Of a stretch of 64,000 nucleotides of DNA, positions 35,081-43,752 are shown in pieces. The notes under the pieces are model-generated. The model ran no database searches, had not been told where the DNA came from, and was given only the letters and a program-made list of their open reading frames with translations. How positions within the stretch are numbered: the first letter of the stretch is position 1; the number at the start of each line of letters is the position of its first letter. This DNA is from CAWBLP01 sp963789495 (GTDB lineage Bacteria > Pseudomonadota > Alphaproteobacteria > Acetobacterales > Acetobacteraceae), in NCBI GenBank assembly GCA_963789495.1, contig CAWBLP010000015.1, positions 62,001-126,000 of the forward strand, read 5' to 3'. The position numbers and the translations under genes were made by a program.

Positions 35081-37006
35081 ATGAAATCCGAGGTGCTGGC
35101 GGCGATCGGCGCGGAGGGGCTGCGCCGGCCCGCTGCCGTCAATGCTGCGCTCGCGGCCAATGACCGGGTGAAATACGCGTTCAGCCTGCTGCAGATGGCG
35201 GCAACCCATGCGGATCATCCTGAACTCCCGCCCGCCAGCCTGCAGCAGGAGCGTCTGGCCTGCGGCATTGACGACCCCACGCTGGATGCGGTCACCGCCT
35301 GCGCCCGTCGCACCGGCGATGCCTATCTGATCCCACAAACCGCGCGCCTGCTGGGTGATGTTGCGGCGGATCTGCGCGTCATGGCGGCGCCGGTGGTGGA
35401 AGCGGGGCTGCCGGGCTTTGCCAACCGGCTCGATGCGCTGCTGGCCGGCCTGCCGGATGTGGCGGAAGACCGGCTGGCTGCCGCCGATCTGGCCGCAATC
35501 ACACAGGCCGTGCCGGAGGCGGACGGCGCCGACAGTCTGCACCGGCTGGTCATGGACCTGCACAAGGCGCTCAATCGCCTGCAGGCGGGGTTGGCCGAGG
35601 AGCGGATCGACGGTGCGGCTGCGTACGGGCTGGCCGCGGCGGACCGGCCGCGTGTCGCGGCCTTCATGGCGGGGCTCAACCGCACGGCGCGGCTGAAATT
35701 CGATCACCCCGGCCTCGGTACCACCGCGACCCGGTCGGGTGACCGGCTGGTGATACAGAACGACATCGGCACCACGGACGCCCATGTGATCGTGGTCCAT
35801 GTGCAGGGCCTCACCGTCGCCGTGACCTATACGGATGTGCATGAGGAGCGGCTCGCATTCTTCCAGGACATGCTGGCGGGCCATGCGCCGTCCTGGGAGG
35901 GCACCCGGGCGGGGCAGCTCGGTGGCGCCGGGTTCCAGTTGACCACCGGCCGCTATCAGGCCGCGGACGAGGCGGCCTGCCGGGACTACCTGGAATTCCT
36001 CGGTTCGCGGCTGGTGTTCCTGATCGACTGGAATCGCGCCCGCAAGCAACTGCGCGCCTTCCTGCCCGGCAAGGCCCGCATCGGTCTGCTGCGCTGGGCG
36101 GCGGAGCAGGAGATCGGCCATCGCGCCTTCGTGGAACTGGGTGGCGCTCGGCTGATCAACCAGGCCATCGAATCGGTTGCCGGGTCGGCGATGCATTTCG
36201 GCGATCGCCTGTCCGATGTGCTGGGCCTGGCAGAGACCGAGAGTTTCCTGCGCTTCGTGCTGTCCGCGTCGACCGACTGCCTGACGGCGCGGCGTTCGTC
36301 GTCGCTGTTGCGCGACCGGATCCGGGCCGAACTGGCCCGGCATTTCAGCAATGAGGCGCGGCGGCGGTTGGAGGTGGCGGCGGATCATGCCGCGCTGATC
36401 TTCGAACTCGCCTGTCTCGTGCGGGACAGTGTGATGGCGCCGCGGGAGGTGGCGGCGGACCGGCTCGCCGCACGGGCGCGGGCGTTCGAGCACGATGCTG
36501 ATCAACTGGTGGCCGACACCTGGGAGGCAACGGAGCGGCGGCCGGACTGCGCGGCCTTCGGTCCGCTGCTGCATGCGGCCGATGACAGTGCCGACGCGCT
36601 GGAGGATGCCGTCTTCTTCGTCGTCCTGCTGGCCGATGCGATGCCGGACGGCGCCGTTCCGGACCCCGCAGTGGCGGAGAAGCTGCAGTCCCTGGCGGGC
36701 CTGGTGGTGGAAGCGACGCAGGAATGGCTGAAGGCGGTGCTGCATGCCGCCCATGCCGAGGACCGCGGTGCGGCCGAAGACGCGGACGATTTCCTCATCG
36801 CCATCGATCGTGTCAGGGCGCTGGAACACCAGGTCGATGACGCGGAGCGTCTGCTGACCGAAGCCAGCGTCCGCTACGCCACGGATTTCCGGCAACTGCA
36901 TCTGTACACGGCGCTGGGTGGACGGCTGGAGGAGGCGGCGGACGCGTTGCGCCGCGCCAGCCTGATCCTGCGCGACAAGGTGTTGGGTGAGGTGGTGGAT
37001 GGCTGA
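35081..37006 (+). CDS. Large helical protein with a PhoU/DUF47-like C-terminal region, partner of the PPDK-like gene
   Basis: A 641-aa soluble, Ala/Leu/Arg/Asp-rich protein. I do not recognise it firmly. Residues 1-220 are predicted helical. The middle (about 215-420) is more beta-like (LVIQNDIGTTDAHVIVVHVQGLTVAVTYTDVH split over two strands). The last 200 residues are helical with charged heptads (RARAFEHDADQLVADTWE, LHAADDSADALEDAVFFV, ALEHQVDDAERLL) reminiscent of PhoU/DUF47 bundles. ATG 35081 follows AAGGAG; an upstream ATG at 35045 has none. Its stop overlaps the next gene's start by 8 bases. The upstream FNR-like box suggests oxygen-responsive expression. Confidence 0.75.
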   Translation: MKSEVLAAIGAEGLRRPAAVNAALAANDRVKYAFSLLQMAATHADHPELPPASLQQERLACGIDDPTLDAVTACARRTGDAYLIPQTARLLGDVAADLRVMAAPVVEAGLPGFANRLDALLAGLPDVAEDRLAAADLAAITQAVPEADGADSLHRLVMDLHKALNRLQAGLAEERIDGAAAYGLAAADRPRVAAFMAGLNRTARLKFDHPGLGTTATRSGDRLVIQNDIGTTDAHVIVVHVQGLTVAVTYTDVHEERLAFFQDMLAGHAPSWEGTRAGQLGGAGFQLTTGRYQAADEAACRDYLEFLGSRLVFLIDWNRARKQLRAFLPGKARIGLLRWAAEQEIGHRAFVELGGARLINQAIESVAGSAMHFGDRLSDVLGLAETESFLRFVLSASTDCLTARRSSSLLRDRIRAELARHFSNEARRRLEVAADHAALIFELACLVRDSVMAPREVAADRLAARARAFEHDADQLVADTWEATERRPDCAAFGPLLHAADDSADALEDAVFFVVLLADAMPDGAVPDPAVAEKLQSLAGLVVEATQEWLKAVLHAAHAEDRGAAEDADDFLIAIDRVRALEHQVDDAERLLTEASVRYATDFRQLHLYTALGGRLEEAADALRRASLILRDKVLGEVVDG

Positions 37007-38639
37007 GCTCGATCCGCAGTTCATCCTGCCGCATGCACCCCTGCCGGCGAATGGCGCCGCTACGGTCGGCAACAAGGCGTGGAACCTGATGCGGCTCGCC
37101 GGCGCCGGCCTGCCGGTGCCGCCCGGCTTCGTGCTGACGACGGCTTGGTGCGGCGCGCTGCGTGACGGCACGGTGCAGGCGGACGCGTTGCGGTCGGCCC
37201 TGTCCGCTGGCGTGGCGCGCCTGGAAGGCGCCACCGGCCTGGAATTCGGCTCGCTCCGCCGGCCGCTGCTGGTCTCCGTGCGGTCGGGTGCGGCGAACTC
37301 GATGCCGGGCATGCTGGAGACCGTGCTGGATGTCGGGCTGAACGCACGCAGCGTACAGGGTCTGATCCGGCTGACCGGCAATCCACGCCTCGCCTGGGAC
37401 TGCTATCGTCGCCTGGTCCAGGGATTTGCCGAGGTCATGGCCGGCCTGCCGGCGCCGCCGTTCGAGGCGCTGGTGCAGCGTGCGGTGGCTGCAGGCGGGC
37501 TTGGCAGCGAGCGGGAGCTGGATCATCGCGCCTTGCGTGACATCACGCTGGCGATGCTGAAACGCTACGAGGAACTGGCGGGCGTGGCTTTCCCGGAGGA
37601 CCCGCTGGATCAGTTGCAGCAGGCGGCCGTGGCGGTGTTCCGATCCTGGGACGCGCCGAAGGCGATGGTGTATCGGCGCTTGAACCGGTTGTCGGACGAT
37701 GCCGGCACCGCCGTCACGGTGCAGGCCATGGTATTCGGCAATGCTGGCGGCACGTCTGGCGCCGGCGTCGGTTTCACCCGCGACCCCGCCACCGGCGCCC
37801 CGGCGGCGTATCTGGATTTCTGCTTCAACGGACAGGGTGAGGACGTGGTCGCCGGCCGGCACACGATCTCGGACCGGGACCGGTTCGCGCGGCTGTTGCC
37901 GGGGGCTCATGCGGCGCTGGACGCCGCGGGCGGCACTCTGGAGCGCCTGTTCCAGGACATGCAGGACTTCGAGTTCACCGTGCAGGAGGGGCGGCTGTAC
38001 CTGCTGCAGACGCGGCGCGGCCAACGCACGCCGGCCGCGGCGCTGCGAATTGCGGTGGACATGGTGGCGGAGGGGCTCATTGCGCCGGAGCAGGGATTGC
38101 AGCGCCTGGCCGATGTCGATCTGGCGGCCGTGGCGCATACCACCTTTGCAGCGCCGCTGCCGGAGCCGGTGGCCGAGGCGGTGGTGGCCGGCACCGGCGT
38201 TGCGGTTGGTCCGATTGCACTGGATGCGGCCGCTGCCGCCGGATTTGCCGCGGCCGGTACGCCGTCGATCCTGCTGCGGCCGGCGACCGTGACCTCGGAC
38301 ATCGAAGCGTTGGCGCAGTCGGCCGGACTGCTGACCGCCGCCGGCAGCCGCACCTCGCACGCCGCCGTGGTCGCACGACAGCTTGGCAAGGTCTGTCTGG
38401 TCGGTTGCCTGGGTTTGGACATCGATCTGGTGCGGCGGCGCTGCCGGCTGGGCGGGCGAGGCTTTGCCGAGGGCGATGCGATCAGCCTCGATGGCAATGC
38501 TGGCCGGGTCTATGCCGGGTCGTTGCCGGTCGTGGTCGAACGGCCGGAGCGGGAATTGGCAATCGTGGCGGGTTGGCGGGCGGCGGCGAACGTCGGGGGC
38601 GTTACCCCCGAACACCCATCAAGCGGCGCTGCCCCTTGA
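36999..38639 (+). CDS. Short pyruvate phosphate dikinase-like protein (nucleotide-binding and phosphohistidine domains only)
   Basis: A 546-aa protein homologous to the first two-thirds of PPDK. PPDK-like signatures are VSVRSGAANSMPGMLETVLD, VTVQAMVFGNAGGTSGAGVGFT (in pieces), FEFTVQEGRLYLLQTRRGQRT and the swivelling domain with its catalytic histidine in TAAGSRTSHAAVVARQLGK. The C-terminal PEP/pyruvate TIM barrel is absent. It could phosphorylate its own His and pass the group to an unknown partner. ATG 36999 overlaps the preceding stop, so the two are co-translated. The last 16 or so codons (NVGGVTPEHPSSGAAP) are repeat R5 sequence, which also supplies the stop. Confidence 0.82.
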   Translation: MAELDPQFILPHAPLPANGAATVGNKAWNLMRLAGAGLPVPPGFVLTTAWCGALRDGTVQADALRSALSAGVARLEGATGLEFGSLRRPLLVSVRSGAANSMPGMLETVLDVGLNARSVQGLIRLTGNPRLAWDCYRRLVQGFAEVMAGLPAPPFEALVQRAVAAGGLGSERELDHRALRDITLAMLKRYEELAGVAFPEDPLDQLQQAAVAVFRSWDAPKAMVYRRLNRLSDDAGTAVTVQAMVFGNAGGTSGAGVGFTRDPATGAPAAYLDFCFNGQGEDVVAGRHTISDRDRFARLLPGAHAALDAAGGTLERLFQDMQDFEFTVQEGRLYLLQTRRGQRTPAAALRIAVDMVAEGLIAPEQGLQRLADVDLAAVAHTTFAAPLPEPVAEAVVAGTGVAVGPIALDAAAAAGFAAAGTPSILLRPATVTSDIEALAQSAGLLTAAGSRTSHAAVVARQLGKVCLVGCLGLDIDLVRRRCRLGGRGFAEGDAISLDGNAGRVYAGSLPVVVERPERELAIVAGWRAAANVGGVTPEHPSSGAAP

Positions 38640-38787
38640 AACTCCGCCAGGGCCGGGCGCTTGGAACCGATACTGCTTGGGGTGGGGAGGGGGACGATCG
38701 TGGCGGTGGGTTGATCCGAGGCCGTCACGCTCCCTCCCCATCCCCAAATCGGACCCGGTTGCCAGGGCGAGCCTTTGCTGGAGGTCC
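38590..38787. repeat. Dispersed multi-hairpin repeat R5, left part, split by IS110 copy A
   Basis: Modules in order: GGGGGCGTTACCCCC, GGCGCTGCC, GGGCCGGGCGC, a G-rich arm (GGGGTGGGGAGGGGG) with its C-rich partner CCCTCCCCATCCCC, GCGAGCCTTTGCTGGAGGTCC, then the IS110 boundary. It overlaps the 3' end of the PPDK-like gene. The repeat resumes at 40082. Confidence 0.8.
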
Positions 38788-38948
38788 AGCGACTGTCTTG
38801 GTTGTCAAGCGTCGTGTCGCCTTTTCATTGTCCGGCGCGGGCGGCGTCGCCTCAAGACTGACGCTGCGCGCCATCGCCTGCGGCGACTTCGGTCTTGACC
38901 CGACGCCGCCCGCCCCAGGCCTGGCTTCAGTCGGCACGACAGCGTCCT

Positions 38949-39896
38949 TCACGCGGCGCGCCATGGCGTGTTGTTCCGCACCATCGCGTTGAGGATCGTC
39001 AGCAAGCGTCGCATGCACGCAACCAGAGCCACCTTGCGCGGCTTGCCGGCCGCCCGAAGGCGCTGGTACGTCTCCTTCAGCACCGGGTTCCATCGGCTGC
39101 CGATCCAGGCGGCCATGTAGAGCGCCGCTCGCACCGCGCCGCGCCCGCCGCGGATATGCCGCGTGCCATGGTGCTGACCACTGTCATGCGCAACCGGAGC
39201 GACACCCACCAGCGCGGCGATGCGACGCCGGTCGAGGCTGCCCAGTTCAGGCAAATCCGCCAGCAGCGTCCGGGTGGTGGCAGCGCCGACACCGGGCACC
39301 GACAGCAGCAGCGCCGCCCGCTCGCACCACGCCGGGCTCGCCCGCACCGCGGCGTCCAGATCGGCGTCGAGCTGGCTCAACGCCTTGTTCAGCCACGCCA
39401 GATGCGCCGCCAACTGGCGGCGGACCGCCGCAAGCCTTGCCTGCTGCGAGCGCATCGTCTCGGTGCTGATCATCTCCACCAGTTGACGCCGGCGCGCGAC
39501 CAGGTCCGCCAGCTCACACGCCGCCGCGTCCGGTTGCGGCCGTTGTTCCGGTCGGATCGCCGCAGCGAAACCGGCAATGACCCGCGGATCCAACCGATCG
39601 GTCTTGGCCAGACAACCGCTCGCGCGGGCGAAATCGCGGATCTGCCGCGGGTTGACCACCGCCACCGGCAGGCCGGCACCCCACAGCGCCGCCGTCACGA
39701 CCCGCTCGAAGCCGCCGGTCGCTTCCAGCACGATCAAGGTCGGCGCGCACGGTCGCAGCCGCACCAGCAGATCGTCGAGGCCCGCCGCATCGCGGTTCAG
39801 GCGAAACGCTGCGCCGGACGGGTGAACGAAAACGTCGATATGCGCCTTGCCGACATCGATGCCGACGAAGCACGCAGCGGAGTGTGTCGCATCCAT
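38949..39896 (-). CDS. IS110-family transposase (bridge-RNA-type recombinase)
   Basis: A 315-aa DEDD recombinase. The N-terminal RuvC-like domain has the first Asp in FVGIDVGKAHID, Glu in VLEATGGFE and Asp pair in KTDRLDPRV. A coiled middle (residues about 140-210) leads to the Transposase_20 domain (LLSVPGVGAATTRTLLADLPELG), and HDSGQHHGTRHIRGGRGAVRAALYMAAW contains the conserved catalytic serine. The protein sequence is identical to the copy at 54089-55036. ATG 39896 is chosen because the family starts at this point; longer frames run through the non-coding leader. Confidence 0.93.
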   Translation of the reverse strand: MDATHSAACFVGIDVGKAHIDVFVHPSGAAFRLNRDAAGLDDLLVRLRPCAPTLIVLEATGGFERVVTAALWGAGLPVAVVNPRQIRDFARASGCLAKTDRLDPRVIAGFAAAIRPEQRPQPDAAACELADLVARRRQLVEMISTETMRSQQARLAAVRRQLAAHLAWLNKALSQLDADLDAAVRASPAWCERAALLLSVPGVGAATTRTLLADLPELGSLDRRRIAALVGVAPVAHDSGQHHGTRHIRGGRGAVRAALYMAAWIGSRWNPVLKETYQRLRAAGKPRKVALVACMRRLLTILNAMVRNNTPWRAA

Positions 39897-39911
39897 GGGA
39901 TCCCGTCCTTG

Positions 39912-40031
39912 CTGATGCGGGCTCGACGAGCGGCCCGGGCGACTGTTCGGGCTCAGGGATGACGTCGCGGATGGCACCCCGCGCTGGACCACGGGCTCGC
40001 TCGCCCCAGGAGGCAACGGGGTTCCATCCGC
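39912..40031 (-). ncRNA. Predicted IS110 bridge RNA, copy A
   Basis: Same sequence as the leader of copy B (see 53954-54073). The outer stem halves lie at 40024-40031 and 39967-39974. It lies between the left end of the element and the transposase start, as bridge RNAs of the IS110 subgroup do. In this copy the left flank reads GTTGCCTTCT, one mismatch from the guide GTTGCCTCCT. Expression is not demonstrated. Confidence 0.6.
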
Positions 40032-40079
40032 ACCCGACACCGCAATTCTACCACGGGACGGGAGCGCGGGAGAGATACA

Positions 40080-40113
40080 AGAAGGCAACGCCTCCAGTGG
40101 GGTGCGGCGCGAA
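40080..40113. repeat. Dispersed multi-hairpin repeat R5, right remnant
   Basis: AGGCAACGCCT followed by CCAGTGGGGTGCGGCGCGAAGC continues the repeat beyond IS110 copy A and is then lost before the TylF-like gene. Confidence 0.65.
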
Positions 40114-40177
40114 GCCTCATTTAGCTCTTCTTCACGCCTGACCGGCATTCTGCGCCCGACAGCATACGGAGGCGTTT

Positions 40178-40951
40178 ATGCCCGAGGACGGCGCGACCGG
40201 CGGACTGCTCGTGCCCACGCTGTTCTGGGGATTGCGGGACCCCGAGGCGCTGGCGGCCCTGCAGGTGCTGGCGAACCGGCCGGATGCCGGCGATCCGAGC
40301 AGCCTCTGGTTCCTCGCCGACAATCTGCTCACCTACGGCCACACCCGCGGTTTCCTCATGGAACCGCGTTTCGTCGCCGCGGTCCTGGCCGCCCGTCCCG
40401 AGCGGGAGGAAAGCGCCGTCGTCTGGCGCACCCACACGCTCTGCTGGGCCGCTGCGAGCTGCCAGGCGCTGGACGGCGACTTCGTGGAATGCGGCACCTA
40501 TCGCGGCTACTCGGCGGAAGTGATCCTGCACTTCCTGAACGGCCTGCCTTCCCGCCAGTTCTGGCTGTACGACCTGTTCGACCCGAGTGGCGCCGCCGGC
40601 GAGGGTCACCGACTCGCGGCCCATGCTCCGGACCTGGCGGATCAGGTACGGGCGCGCTTCCGCGCCTGGGACAATGTCCATGTGATCCAGGGCAAAGTGC
40701 CGGCGATCCTGCATGATTCCGCGCCCGACCGGATCGCCTTCCTCCATATCGATATGAACAACGCCGAGGCTGAGCTGGGGGCGCTGGACACTCTGTTCGA
40801 CCGGGTCGTGCCGGGCGCCATGATCATATTCGACGATTACGGCTGGATCGGCTACCGCGCCCAGAAGGTGGCAGCGGATTGCTTCATGGCTGCGCGCGGG
40901 CTCGCGGTGCTGGAGCTGCCGACCGGACAGGGGCTTGTGCTGAAGCGATAG
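40178..40951 (+). CDS. TylF/MycF-like class I SAM-dependent methyltransferase
   Basis: A 257-aa protein of the TylF (macrocin O-methyltransferase) family. The SAM motif is GDFVECGTYRGYSAEV, then FWLYDLFDP. The metal-binding acidic residues are in FLHIDMNNAEAE and MIIFDDYGW, followed by YRAQKVAADCFMAARGL and the C-terminal LPTGQGLVLK. No sugar or polyketide genes flank it; in such contexts TylF-like proteins often methylate surface polysaccharide or small metabolites. Start ATG 40178 (MPEDGATGG) is preferred; the region upstream is repeat remnant. Substrate unknown. Confidence 0.87.
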   Translation: MPEDGATGGLLVPTLFWGLRDPEALAALQVLANRPDAGDPSSLWFLADNLLTYGHTRGFLMEPRFVAAVLAARPEREESAVVWRTHTLCWAAASCQALDGDFVECGTYRGYSAEVILHFLNGLPSRQFWLYDLFDPSGAAGEGHRLAAHAPDLADQVRARFRAWDNVHVIQGKVPAILHDSAPDRIAFLHIDMNNAEAELGALDTLFDRVVPGAMIIFDDYGWIGYRAQKVAADCFMAARGLAVLELPTGQGLVLKR

Positions 40952-41065
40952 CGTCCCGCTTTCTCGCCGAACGACGGGCGGCATGCCGGCAACCCTTGCC
41001 GCGTGCGGCGTGTCTGTGCCACCAGGGGTGGCGAGAGAGCCCGCCATCCTTCCCTGAGGACTTGC

Positions 41066-41914
41066 ATGCCTGACAGCGCCCCGGCCGAGCGCGCCCATCA
41101 AGGGCACCCTGATGCAGGGGCGCCGTGGCCTCGATCATGGGCGTGGCGAACGAACGCTCGCTCGGCCTGGGGCATCGCCGCAGCCTGCGCCGCGCAAGGC
41201 GCCGAACTCGCCTTCACCTTCCAGGGGGAGGCGCTGGAGCGCCGGGTGCGTCCGCTCGCCGCCTCGGTGGGCTCGTCACTGGTGTTTCCTTGCGACGTTG
41301 GCGATGACGCCAGCATCGACGCGGCCTTCGCCGGTTTGCGGGCGCAATGGGACGGGCTGGATTTCCTGGTCCATGCCATCGGATTTGCCGACAAGGCATA
41401 TCTGCGCGGCCGCTTCCTGGATACGCCGCGCGCGGCCTTCCTGCAGGCGCTGGACATCTCCTGCTACTCCTTCGTCGCCGGTCGGCCAGCGGGCCGTGCC
41501 GATGATGCGGCCCGGCGGCACGCTGTTGACGCTGACCTATATGGGGGCGGAGCGCTGGACGCCGCACTATAACGTGATGGGAGTGGCGAAAGCGGCGCTG
41601 GAGGCGACGGTCCGCTATCTGGCGGCCGATCTGGGCGGGGAAGGCATCCGGGTGAACGCGATCAGCGCCGGGCCGATCAAGACCCTGGCGGCCAGCGGCA
41701 TCAGCGACTTCCGCTACATCCTGCGCTGGAACCAGCTCAATTCGCCTATGCAACGTAACGTCACCATCGAGGAAGTCGGCCGCGCCGGGGTGTATCTGTT
41801 GTCCGATCTCGGGCCGGGCGTCACCGGCGAGGTGCATCATGTGGATTGCGGCTACCACATCGTCGGGATGAAGAATCCGGCGGCGCCGGACATTGCCATC
41901 GTCGAGGCGATGAA
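41066..41914 (+). pseudogene. fabI: Enoyl-[acyl-carrier-protein] reductase FabI, frameshifted
   Basis: All parts of FabI are present but in several frames: LMQGRRGL then IMGVANERSL, WGIAAACAAQGAELAFTFQG, FPCDVGDDASIDAAF, GLDFLVHAIGFADK, then after another switch VGQRAVPMMRPGGTLLTLTYM, GAERWTPHYNVMGVAKAALEA (the Y-x6-K-like active site) and AISAGPIKTLAASGI. Four single-base insertions (near 41097, 41133, 41165 and 41478) would restore one frame. Every conserved motif is intact, so either these are sequencing errors or the gene is a freshly broken paralogue. The 3' end meets the ATG of the HD gene. Confidence 0.82.
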
Positions 41915-42469
41915 TGAGCGGGATCACCGTCGACTCCCTGCTGGCGCTGCTGCAGGAGAAGGGGCAGCGGCGCTACGGCTTGCATGACGTCAGCCAGTTG
42001 CAGCATGCATTGCAGGCGGCAGTGCTGGCAGAGCGGAACGGCGGTGATTCGGCGCTGATCGTCGCGGCCTTGCTGCACGATATCGGGCACATGGTGCACG
42101 GGCTGGGCGACAATCCGGCCGCGAATGGCGTGGATGACCAGCATGAAGCTGGCGGGCCACGCCTATCTGACGGGCTGCTTCGGTCCCGAGGTGACCGAAC
42201 CGGTGCGCCTGCATGTTGCCGCCAAGCGCTATCTGTGCGCGGCCGAACCGGACTATTTCGGCAAGCTCTCGCCTGACAGCGTGCTGAGCCTGTCGCTGCA
42301 GGGCGGTCCGATGTCGTCCGAAGAAGCGGCGGCATTTCGCGCGCAGCCGCATGCCGACGCGGCGGTGCAATTGCGTCGCTACGATGAGGCGGCGAAGGCG
42401 AAGGACCTGCCAACGCCGCCGGCCGAGCATTTCCGCCCGCACCTCGAACGCTGCCTGCGGCCGGCGTAA
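41914..42469 (+). pseudogene. PhnZ-like HD-domain protein, frameshifted
   Basis: The first frame gives SLLALLQEKGQRRYGL, VSQLQHALQAAVLAE and the metal-binding HD motif AALLHDIGHMVHGLG. After a one-base shift near 42145 the second frame continues AGHAYLTGCFGPEVTEPVRLHVAAKRYLCA, LSLSLQGGPMSSEEAAAF and RRYDEAAK. This is the layout of HDIG proteins associated with phosphonate degradation, including the mixed-valent di-iron oxygenase PhnZ. Joined, the product would be about 185 aa. Its ATG (41914) lies within the end of fabI. No other phosphonate genes are visible here. Confidence 0.72.
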
Positions 42470-42594
42470 CGACGCCGGTTCCCCGGGGGCTGCTGCCAAG
42501 CGCACTCATTGGCGGGGTTGTTTCTGTCATGGCCCGAAGGACTTTCCACCCCGGCCCGGAAGTAGTTTCCGTCCCGGCCGGGAGGTTTTTTTTC

Positions 42595-42705
42595 CGTCAT
42601 GGCCGGGCTTGACCCGGCCATCTCCACCGGAACGATCGGGCCGCGCAGCATGTCCGGAATGCTCTGTTGGGGGTAGATGGCCGGGTCAAGCCCGGCCAAG
42701 ACGGG
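42595..42705. repeat. Second inverted-repeat family, copy 1
   Basis: Arms of about 28 bases, CGTCATGGCCGGGCTTGACC... at the left and its inverse (...GGTCAAGCCCGGCCAAGACG) at the right, enclose a core with CGATCGGGCCGCGC. Each arm also folds on itself (GGCCGGGTCAAGCCCGGCC). A second copy is at 49490-49614. Similar double hairpins are widespread in alphaproteobacterial genomes. It lies between the HD gene and the second peptide ABC operon, whose last gene it may help terminate. Confidence 0.75.
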
Positions 42706-42729
42706 CGGCTGCGAGGCCGCCCGCCGGTT

Positions 42730-43752
42730 TCATTCCGCGAAATGGCAGGCCACCTGGCGCCCATCCGGCAGCAGGCGCGGCGGCGGGTCCTCCGCCGCAC
42801 AGCGCGCCTCCGCCCGGGGGCAGCGGGTGCGAAAGCGGCAGCCGCTGGGCAGGTGGCCGGGATCGGGCGGTTCGCCTTCCAGCCAGAACGTTTCCGTCAC
42901 GCGCCGACCGCCCACCACCGGCACCGCCGCCAGCAGCGACTGCGTGTAGGGATGGCTTGGCCGCGCGAACACCGCCTCGGTATCGCCGATTTCCACCACC
43001 CGGCCGAGATACATCACCGCGATGCGCTGCGACACCAGATGCACCACCGCCAGGTCGTGGCTGATGAACAGATAGGTCAGCGCGAACCGTTCCCGCAGCT
43101 CCAGGAACAGGCGCAGCACCGATGCCTGCACCGACACGTCGAGGCCGGAGGTCGGTTCGTCCAGAATCACCAGCGTCGGCTGCAACATCAGGATGCGTGC
43201 CAGTCCGACGCGCCGCTGCTGGCCGCCGCTGATCTCGTGCGGATAGAGATCGAGATGGCTTTCCGGCAGGCCCATCGCCGACAGCATCGCCAGCATCTGC
43301 GCGCGCCGTTCCGCGGCGGTGGCGCGCGTGTGGATCACCAGCGGTTCCTCCAGCGAGCGGCCGATCTTCCAATGCGGATCAAGCGACGCGCCCGGGTCCT
43401 GATAGCAGTATTGCAGACGACGGCGCCGGGCCTTGCCTTCGTTCGGCGACAGTGCGGCGATCTCGTTGCCTTCGAAACGGACTTCGCCGCTGCTGGCGCG
43501 ATGGATGCCGGCGATCGTCTTGCCGATAGTCGATTTGCCGCAGCCCGATTCGCCGACCACGCCCAGGATCTCGCCGCGCCGCATCGATAGCGACACGCCG
43601 TCGACTGCGCGCAACCACCCGGTGCGCCGGCCCCAGGCGTTGTACACCGGAAAACGCGTGTGCAGATCACGCAAGTCCAGCAGCGGCCCGGCGCTGTCGT
43701 CCGGCTCCGCGGCGTGCGTATCGGCGGGAACCGACATGGCCGGCGCGCTCAT
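42730..43752 (-). CDS. Peptide ABC transporter ATP-binding protein (OppF/DppF type), second operon
   Basis: A 340-aa ATPase. Walker A GESGCGKST, Q-loop YQDPGASLDP, signature ISGGQQRRVGLARIL, Walker B VILDEPTSGLD, H-loop ISHDLA, and oligo_HPY-type C-terminus HPYTQSLLAAVP with CRFRTRCPRAEARC. ATG 43752 overlaps the stop of the preceding ATPase gene (ATGA). It differs from the first-operon paralogue through much of its length, so the two operons are not a recent duplication. Confidence 0.92.
   Translation of the reverse strand: MSAPAMSVPADTHAAEPDDSAGPLLDLRDLHTRFPVYNAWGRRTGWLRAVDGVSLSMRRGEILGVVGESGCGKSTIGKTIAGIHRASSGEVRFEGNEIAALSPNEGKARRRRLQYCYQDPGASLDPHWKIGRSLEEPLVIHTRATAAERRAQMLAMLSAMGLPESHLDLYPHEISGGQQRRVGLARILMLQPTLVILDEPTSGLDVSVQASVLRLFLELRERFALTYLFISHDLAVVHLVSQRIAVMYLGRVVEIGDTEAVFARPSHPYTQSLLAAVPVVGGRRVTETFWLEGEPPDPGHLPSGCRFRTRCPRAEARCAAEDPPPRLLPDGRQVACHFAE

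Larger units (their letters stand above)
38788..40079 (-). mobile_element. IS110-family element, copy A (1,292 bp)
   Basis: Minus-strand copy of the element also found at 53906-55197; every stretch of the two copies I compared is the same, including the full protein and the leader. There are no terminal inverted repeats, and the only duplication is the CT core dinucleotide (AG on this strand at 38788-38789 and 40080-40081), as known for IS110/IS621 recombinases. It sits inside repeat R5 at the same module boundary as copy B in R7. Confidence 0.9.

Noticed and set aside
38895..39962. 355-aa frame opposite the IS110 transposase (and its twin at 54023-55090)
   Set aside because: It is a mirror of the transposase gene with a low-complexity His/Gln/Arg translation; no family resemblance and no ribosome site.
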